A DNA stretch of 7,070 bases from Candidatus Altarchaeales archaeon (GTDB lineage: Archaea > Altiarchaeota > Altiarchaeia > IMC4 > SCGC-AAA252-I15): the NCBI GenBank assembly GCA_014729705.1, contig WJJK01000041.1:1-7070 (forward strand), read 5' to 3'. Below the pieces are notes generated by a model. That model was given only the letters and a program-made list of their open reading frames with translations. It did no database searches and had not been told where the DNA came from. This document shows, piece after piece, positions 1-5,259 of the stretch. The translations under genes were made by a program, and so were the position numbers. Positions within the stretch are counted from its first letter, which is position 1; each line of letters begins with the position of its first letter.

Positions 1-705
1 CAGGAAACCTTAGTAGAATATGGCCCCGTTTTGGCGGCTACGGCTGCTACAAATATTCCCTTTGTTCACAGAAACAACCCCATCCAACCCAAGCTCGAAG
101 TAACCGAATCAGAAAGCGGGCTGCCGGTGGTGGGTTATTATTTTAAGCCTCAAGCTGCACCAAAGTTTGAGACAAATACCAATACAGAAAAGGAAGACGA
201 TATGCCAAATGAACAAGATGTACAAGAAACACCCCAACCGGCAAACGTACTCCGCATTGGCGATCAGGAGTTTACCGCAGATGACATCCAGGCCCTTTTA
301 GAGCGTGAAAAGCAAGCCAGAGACAAAGAGTTGGCTGCTACGCAAGCTCTAAGGACGGCCCAGATTGGTGTAGCCCGCAATGAGGCAAACGCCAGGGGTG
401 TTCCTCCGGTGGTAACTCGCATTATTTGTTCCTTAATGGAGCAGGCCAATGATGAGCAGTTTGTGACCCTGGAAATTGGCGGCAAGGCAGAGTCCGTGAC
501 TTTATTCAAGGCTCTGAAACACCTGCTATCCAATATGCCGGGCAAGGCCGGTGAAATCACTCCGACCGAAGAGGGCGAACGCCCGGACGACAGTCGGGAT
601 GATGATGGCGAATTGTCGCTGGAAGAGGCCGAAGAAAAGGCCCGCAAGCGGCGTGAAGAGCTCGGTTTGAAGCGTAACGGCACCCAGGCCGAAGCTGTGA
701 TTTAA
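1..705 (+). CDS. Prohead protease-scaffold fusion, C-terminal part (5' end outside window)
   Basis: The frame is open from base 1 to the TAA at 703-705 (234 residues visible), so the gene begins upstream. A TTG at 31 has no ribosome binding site and is not a convincing start. The first ~67 residues contain a segment reading GPVLAATAATNIPF, which resembles the C-terminal end of head maturation proteases ('...TNxPF'), followed by a Pro/Thr/Glu-rich linker. The rest is highly charged and helical with no hydrophobic core, as in scaffolding proteins. Position directly before decoration and capsid genes fits a lambda C-like or Mu I-like protease whose tail is the scaffold. In those phages the protease cleaves scaffold and other procapsid proteins during maturation. 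The catalytic domain lies outside the window, so the protease assignment is inference; the scaffold assignment is firmer. Confidence 0.6.
   Translation, partial: QETLVEYGPVLAATAATNIPFVHRNNPIQPKLEVTESESGLPVVGYYFKPQAAPKFETNTNTEKEDDMPNEQDVQETPQPANVLRIGDQEFTADDIQALLEREKQARDKELAATQALRTAQIGVARNEANARGVPPVVTRIICSLMEQANDEQFVTLEIGGKAESVTLFKALKHLLSNMPGKAGEITPTEEGERPDDSRDDDGELSLEEAEEKARKRREELGLKRNGTQAEAVI
190..195 (+). promoter_or_regulatory. Ribosome binding site for the internal scaffold start
   Basis: AAGGAA lies six bases before the in-frame ATG at 202, inside the longer protease-scaffold frame. No comparable site precedes the other possible start in this frame (TTG at 31). This motif is what supports a separately translated scaffold. 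Confidence 0.55.
202..705 (+). CDS. Scaffolding protein from an internal in-frame start
   Basis: An ATG at 202 lies in the same frame as the longer gene and is preceded by AAGGAA at 190-195, six bases from the codon, so independent initiation is likely. The product would be 167 residues. Residues ~24-60 form a charged helix (ALLEREKQARDKEL) probably coiled-coil. Residues ~66-112 are more globular, ~115-140 are acidic and probably disordered, and the C-terminus (~138-158, EEAEEKARKRREELGLKR) is a helix with a basic patch. Basic C-terminal helices of scaffolds commonly bind the capsid protein. The role inferred is an internal core for procapsid assembly that is later removed. Lambda Nu3 inside C and Mu Z inside I are the known parallels. 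The internal start is read from sequence and not proven by expression. Confidence 0.6.
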   Translation: MPNEQDVQETPQPANVLRIGDQEFTADDIQALLEREKQARDKELAATQALRTAQIGVARNEANARGVPPVVTRIICSLMEQANDEQFVTLEIGGKAESVTLFKALKHLLSNMPGKAGEITPTEEGERPDDSRDDDGELSLEEAEEKARKRREELGLKRNGTQAEAVI

Positions 706-715
706 GGAGGATAAT

Positions 716-1123
716 ATGCCAGTTTCACCTACTACATCAAGTTATGAATTCACCCGAGATGACTTTGTCCTTAACCCACATCAGGCCATCGTAGCTAGCT
801 ACACGCTGGATCAGGATTATGTCACCGAAGAAACCCTGGTTGACGGCGAATCCCGCAAGATTTTGCGAGCTGGCACCATTGTGGCAATGAATCCGTCTGA
901 TGACACCATTGTACCCAACTATACCACCTACGGGTTTGGCGAGCTTGGTATTTTGTACCAGGATGCCGATACCGAAGATGGTGATGCAGTTGTTCCGGTG
1001 GTTCTCGAGGCCGAAGTCAAGGAAGATGTCTTGGTCGATAACGGCACCTATGGTACCGTACTGGCGGCTACAAAAACCGCCCTGTCTGGCCGAGTTACCT
1101 TCCACAAGAGTAACAGGCTGTAA
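716..1123 (+). CDS. Head decoration protein, lambda gpD-like
   Basis: A 135-residue protein starts at ATG 716 behind a perfect AAGGAGG (704-710, overlapping the previous stop, five-base spacing), which predicts strong translation as expected for an abundant virion protein. The pattern SRKILRAGT at about residues 46-54, a central Gly-rich stretch leading to GILYQDADTEDGD, and then PVVLEAEVKEDVL match the beta-rich layout of the lambda D family. It has no signal peptide or membrane segment. Family members form trimers that bind the expanded capsid and stabilise it against DNA pressure. The location between scaffold and major capsid protein is the lambda C/Nu3-D-E order. It is somewhat longer than lambda gpD (about 110 residues), with an extended N-terminus. 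Assignment rests on motif pattern plus context. Confidence 0.75.
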   Translation: MPVSPTTSSYEFTRDDFVLNPHQAIVASYTLDQDYVTEETLVDGESRKILRAGTIVAMNPSDDTIVPNYTTYGFGELGILYQDADTEDGDAVVPVVLEAEVKEDVLVDNGTYGTVLAATKTALSGRVTFHKSNRL

Positions 1124-1135
1124 GGAGATCACAAT

Positions 1136-2212
1136 ATGGCTACAATTACTATCCCAGCTTTTTTACGAAATCCCGAAATCTCAGGCATGGTCCGTACTAC
1201 CGATCTACCGAGGAATTACCTGTTTGACCGCTGGTTTCCTTACGAATCGGTCACCCAGGATGAATTTGAAAGTGTAGTCGTGGTTGACCAGGTTCATCTG
1301 GCCCCGTTCGTAGCGGTTGATGCAGCTACCCCGGTGATGCCCGGTGACCTGCTTGGTCGATACCAATGGGAAGTGGCTTACATCAGGTACAAACACGCCT
1401 TTAAGGAGAGCGATTTCCGGGGCTTCTTTGAACCGGGTGTAACCGATCCTTCCACATTGGCCTACGCCAACGCCCAGGCCGCTGAAGCTCGTATTCGTCG
1501 ATTTGTCGATATGCTGTCCAATAGCGTTGATGCCCGGAAAGAATGGATCTTTACCAACGCTATTGCCGGAGCTATCAGCTACGATGATGAAAACGTGCAG
1601 TACAGCGTGACCTTTGACGGAGCTTACATCGGTTCCAGCCGGCGCAAGGCTCCTTCTACTTCCTGGGACGCAGCTTCGCCTACCATCGTGGCCGACCTGA
1701 GTAATTGGGTCGAAGAGATCAGTGACGAAACCGGGATTGAGGAATGGACTATGGTCACTACCCAGAAGGTTTTGGGAGAGATGGCCAGAGACAGCGGTGT
1801 GCAGCGATTATGGCAAAATATGGCCGGTATTGCGGCTCCCCAAGATCCGGGTTCCTTGAATCCGATTATGACTACCCAGGTGGCCGGTGCCCTGCAGATG
1901 CTCGGTATCACCGAGGTTGTCAAGTACACGGCGAAATACAGCACGCTTACTCAGACCTCACTTGGACAGGCCAGCCGAACCAAAACCCGCTTTATCAACG
2001 ATAATGACCTGTTCTTGATGCCGGCCAATGAAACGTTAGGACGGTTTGCATCGGCCCCCGCCCAACCCAATGACTGGATGCCCGGTAAGTTTGGGTGGAG
2101 TAAAATGCAAGAAGATCCGTGGGTCATTGAAGTCGGTGCCGGGGAATATACCTGGATCGACTTTCCACCGCCCAACCACAACAAGGTTCTGCAAGCTCGG
2201 GTAATCTTCTAA
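1136..2212 (+). CDS. Major capsid protein, lambda gpE family
   Basis: The 358-residue product has the length expected for the phage major capsid protein E family (about 340-350). The start at ATG 1136 is set by AAGGAG at 1122-1127, eight bases upstream and overlapping the previous stop. Visible family-like landmarks are an N-terminal LFDRWFP (residues 29-35) followed by a stretch of valines and APFV, the segment KESDFRGFFEP near residue 90, a long helix with many Ala/Arg residues (AEARIRRFVDML) like the spine helix of the HK97 fold, a middle beta region, and a C-terminal part with FLMPANETLGRF. It should form the hexamers and pentamers of the icosahedral shell, binding the scaffold inside and the decoration protein outside. 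There is no sign of an N-terminal cleaved domain, as in lambda. Confidence 0.88.
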   Translation: MATITIPAFLRNPEISGMVRTTDLPRNYLFDRWFPYESVTQDEFESVVVVDQVHLAPFVAVDAATPVMPGDLLGRYQWEVAYIRYKHAFKESDFRGFFEPGVTDPSTLAYANAQAAEARIRRFVDMLSNSVDARKEWIFTNAIAGAISYDDENVQYSVTFDGAYIGSSRRKAPSTSWDAASPTIVADLSNWVEEISDETGIEEWTMVTTQKVLGEMARDSGVQRLWQNMAGIAAPQDPGSLNPIMTTQVAGALQMLGITEVVKYTAKYSTLTQTSLGQASRTKTRFINDNDLFLMPANETLGRFASAPAQPNDWMPGKFGWSKMQEDPWVIEVGAGEYTWIDFPPPNHNKVLQARVIF

Positions 2213-2213
2213 A

Positions 2214-2750
2214 ATGGCTGATAACGGAGACATCACACACGTTGATATTGAAGAATTGCTGGAATTAGGAAGCGAGTTTCCTACAACCAGCAGCAGCACT
2301 CTAACCGAGTCTGATGTAGATGCGTTGTGTGATTCCATCAATCGGGAAGTCAACCTCGTTTTGAGAAATCTGGGGTTGGCTTTACCTATAACCGATGCCG
2401 ATTCTGTAGCTTGGTTAAAATTAACCAAACAATTTGGGGCCGGCTCTATAGTCCTGGATGGGTTGTCAAGCCAGGCTACAGAAGAAGAAAACACTCGGGC
2501 AGATCGATGGTGGAACCGTTACCAGGAGAGACTTGATCAACTAATTAATAGTGGGGGCGATGTCTTGGAAACCCCCACCGAAACCGATCCCCGACCCAAC
2601 ACGGTCCCAGTTGTTTTCGGTGAATGGGATGATGAACGACGTAAACGCTTTCTGCGCTTTCCGCAGCGAGCGGCCGCCGATCACTTTACCAATCACCAGG
2701 AGATCAGAGATACCGGGGCTGATTGGAAAGGGGCTATCGGAGGGTTCTAA
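2214..2750 (+). CDS. Head-tail connector (adaptor) protein, probable
   Basis: The 178-residue protein starts at ATG 2214, one base after the capsid gene stop. No clear Shine-Dalgarno sequence precedes it, so translation is probably coupled to the capsid gene. After a ~30-residue acidic/Ser-Thr leader, residues ~32-85 form a helical unit (ESDVDALCDSINREVNLVLR, then LPITDADSVAWLKLTKQFGA). This arrangement is typical of gp6-like head-tail adaptor proteins: helix, 'LP-T-D' turn, then a helix starting with Trp-Leu. A further helix carries RADRWWNRYQERLDQL. The C-terminal ~60 residues are polar with basic patches (RRKRFLRFPQR) and no recognisable domain. Connectors of this class form a ring under the portal and prepare the tail docking site. 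Context (directly after the capsid gene) supports the call. Confidence 0.55.
   Translation: MADNGDITHVDIEELLELGSEFPTTSSSTLTESDVDALCDSINREVNLVLRNLGLALPITDADSVAWLKLTKQFGAGSIVLDGLSSQATEEENTRADRWWNRYQERLDQLINSGGDVLETPTETDPRPNTVPVVFGEWDDERRKRFLRFPQRAAADHFTNHQEIRDTGADWKGAIGGF
2739..2744 (+). promoter_or_regulatory. Ribosome binding site supporting a GTG start
   Basis: GGAGGG lies six bases before GTG 2751, which directly follows the TAA of the previous gene. It justifies the non-ATG start of the 169-residue neck protein. Confidence 0.6.
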
Positions 2751-3260
2751 GTGAACTCACCCGAAAGTGTAGTTAGAAATGTTCTTTCTCTTTACGAAAG
2801 CGGTTATGCCGCTGAATTGGCAACAGTCCAGGCAGAATGGGCTGGGACTGAAGATGTCACTCTCGATGATTTTCAGACACGCCTTCTCACATCACGACCG
2901 GGAACATTAGAGAAACATTGGTTGTTGCCGGCATTGTCGATAGCGGTCGGAGAACTTAAACCCACCGCAGCCGATCAAGAAATGCAGCAGTTTCAGAATT
3001 ACTATGATCTCGAAATCATTGTAACTTATTTTCTGACACACGCTGATCCGGTTAAATTGAGCTTGATCGTCATGAGGCACATGCAGGCTACGCTCAATTT
3101 TTTAGGAAAGAACGCCGGGGTGGGTTATGCCGGGGGAAGCGATAGGGTACTAATAGAAACCTTGAGGATGATACCCAGCTACACCGCTACCGATGGTAAC
3201 GTGTTTAAGAAAGGATTAATGATCCCGTTTGATTTCAGGATAGTGCAGTACGGTCCATGA
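2751..3260 (+). CDS. Neck or tail-terminator-like protein of unknown family
   Basis: A 169-residue protein begins with GTG at 2751, immediately after the preceding stop, with GGAGGG six bases upstream. I do not recognise the family with confidence. The sequence shows an N-terminal helix (SPESVVRNVLSLYESGYAAEL), a middle region with a hydrophobic strand (DLEIIVTYFL), a helix (LSLIVMRHMQATLNFL) and a C-terminal pair of strands (GLMIPFDFRIVQYGP). An alpha/beta protein with a long helix followed by such strands recalls tail terminator proteins, which cap the tail tube and join it to the head. Its position between connector and tail-completion genes agrees with a neck or terminator role. Its last four bases overlap the next gene (ATGA), implying coupled translation. 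Function is inferred mostly from context. Confidence 0.45.
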   Translation: MNSPESVVRNVLSLYESGYAAELATVQAEWAGTEDVTLDDFQTRLLTSRPGTLEKHWLLPALSIAVGELKPTAADQEMQQFQNYYDLEIIVTYFLTHADPVKLSLIVMRHMQATLNFLGKNAGVGYAGGSDRVLIETLRMIPSYTATDGNVFKKGLMIPFDFRIVQYGP

Positions 3261-3751
3261 TTGAAGCAACCATTACCGTTGATGATAAGGATACCCAGCA
3301 GTTTCTTGATTATCTCAAGGGGCGTTGGCAACTGATTGTCCACAACGAAATGGATGAATGGGGCGATGAACTGCAAAGCCTGGCCAGGGAATTTAGCCCG
3401 GAAGATAAATTGCGGGGCATAGATAAACGCCGTAGGCCGGCTAAAGAACGATTAGCACTTTCCTGGGGGTTTGATTTACGAACAGAGCGGGAGCAATCCA
3501 GGCTAGAACTTTACACTACAGATGAACGGGCGCACCTGATCTTATTTCCGACATCGGGAAAAGAGGGTGTAACTCCCAAAGGGGAGGGCCCGATGATATT
3601 TTTCAACGAGGACGGATCCGGTCCATTTCGGGCCTGGTCGATTAACAAACCGCCCACCCCCGGCCAGCCGGTTCACCAGTGGGCTCTACAAGAATTTGGA
3701 ATAGATGGCAAAGTTTTACGGCTAGGCCGGAAACTAGCCAAAGGAGTATAA
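3257..3751 (+). CDS. Tail completion or HK97 gp10-like neck protein, probable
   Basis: The 164-residue product starts at ATG 3257 in an ATGA overlap with the previous stop. An N-terminal helix (DTQQFLDYLKGRWQLIV) leads into a second helix containing MDEWGDELQSLAREFSPED. This resembles the HK97 gp10-like and minor tail protein Z group, where an amphipathic helix is followed by 'A...P..tG.L..S' and a beta sheet. Here KERLALSWGF and RLELYTTDERAHLILF (residues ~58-95) would be the strands. Near the C-terminus is HQWALQEFGIDGKVLRLGRK, close to the gp10-like pattern in which an aromatic or acidic residue precedes a small domain end. Such proteins sit at the head-tail joint or complete the tail. No membrane segment or enzyme motif is seen. 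The family link is by pattern only. Confidence 0.5.
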   Translation: MIEATITVDDKDTQQFLDYLKGRWQLIVHNEMDEWGDELQSLAREFSPEDKLRGIDKRRRPAKERLALSWGFDLRTEREQSRLELYTTDERAHLILFPTSGKEGVTPKGEGPMIFFNEDGSGPFRAWSINKPPTPGQPVHQWALQEFGIDGKVLRLGRKLAKGV

Positions 3752-3752
3752 C

Positions 3753-4367
3753 ATGGCAACAACTGCTGATTTTTGGCGAGAAGGAACCAACCGGGAAAAT
3801 GTGATCGGTGGTCCGTCCAGAATTATCGTTTCTAAGAGGTCGGTTACTACCTACCCCGAACTTATCAGCGATGTTTTGAACCTGTCCACTTACCAACCCC
3901 AAGCTAACTGGTATGATCTGGGGCACTCATCTACTCCGTTTGCCAACACCAGTGGATTTGATACCACCGAATGGGAATCCCAACAGGCCGGCGTAATTGA
4001 TATTCAGGTCGGCAACTGGAACCGGACCATCACTGTTACCTTGATGGAATCCAAAAACGATAAGGTGATGGAAGTGGTTCACGAAGCCGATGGGCAAACC
4101 ACTAACGCTGATGGTGATGATGTCAAATATATGTGGGATAAGTCGGACGTAACCGAATGGCGAGTGGTTGCGGTCAACCTGCAAGAAAATGACGATGCCG
4201 GATCCAATATCGTCATGGACGTTTTTCCGAACTGCAAACGATCAGGGGCCGATAGTGAGACGGCCTGGGACCGGGGTAACCCGCAGGTTCACAGTCTTGA
4301 ATTGCGACCATTCCCGGATCCGAGTGCCCCTCTGGATGCTAACTGGTACCGCATTACACAACAGTAA
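3753..4367 (+). CDS. Major tail (tube) protein
   Basis: A 204-residue protein starts at ATG 3753 behind AAGGAG (3741-3746, six-base spacing), a strong site fitting an abundant virion protein. The sequence is beta-rich, with alternating strands and turns. Examples are NWYDLGHSSTPFANTSGFDT, where a Gly/Asn/Ser turn precedes a 'TTEWESQQAGV' strand pattern, IDIQVGNWNRTITVTLMES, and a later EWRVVAVNLQEND segment. This suits tube proteins, whose beta-sandwich stacks into hexameric rings. There is no added Ig-like C-terminal domain. The key evidence is position: immediately before a frameshifting chaperone pair and the tape measure gene, the conserved siphovirus order. The tube would assemble around the tape measure and carry DNA to the host. 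Confidence 0.75.
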   Translation: MATTADFWREGTNRENVIGGPSRIIVSKRSVTTYPELISDVLNLSTYQPQANWYDLGHSSTPFANTSGFDTTEWESQQAGVIDIQVGNWNRTITVTLMESKNDKVMEVVHEADGQTTNADGDDVKYMWDKSDVTEWRVVAVNLQENDDAGSNIVMDVFPNCKRSGADSETAWDRGNPQVHSLELRPFPDPSAPLDANWYRITQQ

Positions 4368-4375
4368 GGTGAGTA

Positions 4376-4945
4376 ATGGGCAAAACTAAAAAGGTTTTTA
4401 CCCCAACGGAGTATGAGGTTCCTATTGGGGAAAATAAATACATCATTGGCCCCAGGCCGATGCAAGATGTGATTGACTTCTACGAAGTGATTGAGGATCT
4501 TATTGATGATTTTGATGATGCTTTGACCATCAATTATTTTGTGGAGGTTGAGGGTGAGCGAGTAGCCGGACCCTTTGAAAATGAAGAGGCTGCAACCAAA
4601 GCCCTTGAAGAGATAGAGAGCGGCGTAATTGTTGTCGGGGATATTTCGTTTAGAAAGATTCTCGAAAAACTGGTTGCGACTCCATATAAACCACTATCCA
4701 TTGTGATACCTGAACTTCAACAAGACGACATTGCCCAGGCTTCTTTTCCAGAACTGATGTTCCTACTTGATCTCGTTATCGAAGTCAACGGTCTGAAACT
4801 GTTCCAGAGTTTTCTAAAAAAAACAATTACGCCGCTCATCCCCAAACTTCTGAGTACGGTCATAGATTCCGTGAGCGAGGGTTTGACCACCTATACCGGG
4901 ACTCAGACGGCAACGAATGGGGATCAAGTATTGACACCATCATAA
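4376..4945 (+). CDS. Tail assembly chaperone, short form (gpG-like)
   Basis: The 189-residue, non-shifted product starts at ATG 4376, with a weak AAGGTGAG (4366-4373) as ribosome binding site. Residues ~1-50 contain a basic start, a beta pair (EYEVPIGENKYIIG) and a helix (MQDVIDFYEVIEDLIDDF). Residues ~51-82 form a separate-looking module with AGPFENEEAATKALEEI. Residues ~90-160 are helical, including PELMFLLDLVIEVNGLKLFQ, a pattern common in siphovirus chaperones, and K148-K149 are encoded by the slippery A-run. The last ~40 residues are Thr/Gly-rich and probably flexible. Chaperones of this class coat the tape measure and are absent from the mature virion. They are made with a minor longer form by ribosomal slippage. 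The frameshift site and the position between tube and tape measure genes make the call firm, although sequence similarity within this family is low. Confidence 0.8.
   Translation: MGKTKKVFTPTEYEVPIGENKYIIGPRPMQDVIDFYEVIEDLIDDFDDALTINYFVEVEGERVAGPFENEEAATKALEEIESGVIVVGDISFRKILEKLVATPYKPLSIVIPELQQDDIAQASFPELMFLLDLVIEVNGLKLFQSFLKKTITPLIPKLLSTVIDSVSEGLTTYTGTQTATNGDQVLTPS
4816..4822 (+). other. Programmed -1 ribosomal frameshift slippery site
   Basis: The gene reads ...CTA AAA AAA ACA... in the chaperone frame, giving the heptamer A AAA AAA phased exactly as X XXY YYZ. After a one-base backward slip the next codon is AAC at 4822-4824. The overlap in which a shift can happen is limited to 4771-4945, between the last upstream stop in the -1 frame (4768-4770) and the stop of the short form. 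I found no other plausible heptamer there. Only a weak GA-rich stretch lies just upstream. Confidence 0.75.
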
Positions 4946-5259
4946 GAGAATTAGGGGGGGAACCTTATTACTTAAAAGTAGATCATATTTTATCAGAACT
5001 AACCCTCCCGCAAGTTCTGTTTTTCTACATAGGAGCTCAGGAACAGAAAGCAGCCGATGCTCGCCAATTTTTCACCCTCACGATGGCGGCCATCGGCTCT
5101 TGTTTTGGGAAGGATGGCGATAAATTTGCCCGTAAAATCTTGGACTCTTTTGAGGGTCCACCGGTACCAATGGATGAAATTGTTAACCAAATGTCCCCGG
5201 AACACGCTCGGGTATTATTCGGAAGCCAAATAGATGGACAAGAAACGAATCCTGATTGA
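4822..5259 (+). CDS. Tail assembly chaperone -1 frameshift extension (gpT-like part of gpGT)
   Basis: Ribosomes slipping back one base on the A-run continue in this frame to TGA 5257-5259, adding 145 residues to the first 149 of the short form (about 294 in total). From its last upstream stop (4768-4770) the frame holds no ATG, GTG or TTG until ATG 5083, so it lacks its own usable start upstream of its conserved-looking part. That part (SIDTIIRELGGEPYYLKVDH, then a helix LTLPQVLFFYIGAQEQKAAD) has the helix-'G..P..l...' character of T domains, which in lambda contact the tube protein while G binds the tape measure. The initial ~30 residues after the shift are polar and look like a linker. The end overlaps the tape measure gene by 26 bases. 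The rate of slippage cannot be judged from sequence. Confidence 0.72.
   Translation, partial: NNYAAHPQTSEYGHRFRERGFDHLYRDSDGNEWGSSIDTIIRELGGEPYYLKVDHILSELTLPQVLFFYIGAQEQKAADARQFFTLTMAAIGSCFGKDGDKFARKILDSFEGPPVPMDEIVNQMSPEHARVLFGSQIDGQETNPD
4849..4907 (+). promoter_or_regulatory. Possible RNA stem-loop downstream of the slippery site
   Basis: TCTGAGT (4849-4855) pairs with ACTCAGA (4901-4907). After a small internal loop (A against GG), CGGT (4857-4860) pairs with ACCG (4895-4898). This gives 11 base pairs closing a ~34-base loop. It begins 26 bases after the heptamer, farther than the usual 5-9 bases for stimulatory structures, so a role in frameshifting is uncertain. Confidence 0.3.

Noticed and set aside
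264..683. 139-codon minus-strand frame opposite the scaffold
   Set aside because: The Ser/Arg-rich, low-complexity product is a mirror of the acidic scaffold codons. All neighbouring genes run on the plus strand.
737..1132. 131-codon minus-strand frame opposite the decoration protein
   Set aside because: The plus-strand gene has a perfect ribosome binding site and family-like motifs; the antisense frame has neither.
900..1277. 125-codon plus-strand frame overlapping decoration and capsid genes
   Set aside because: It overlaps two strong genes out of phase, and its composition is irregular with no domain pattern.
2036..2494. 152-codon minus-strand frame spanning the capsid-connector junction
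   Set aside because: It crosses the boundary of two well supported plus-strand genes and shows no recognisable protein features.
4916..4924. GGGG stretch near the end of the short chaperone as an alternative slippery site
   Set aside because: In the chaperone frame it reads T GGG GAT, which does not meet the X XXY YYZ pattern.
5083..5259. Separate small gene starting at ATG 5083
   Set aside because: This would cut through the middle of the T-like region. The conserved-looking part begins well upstream, and no good ribosome binding site precedes the ATG, so a frameshift extension explains the frame better.
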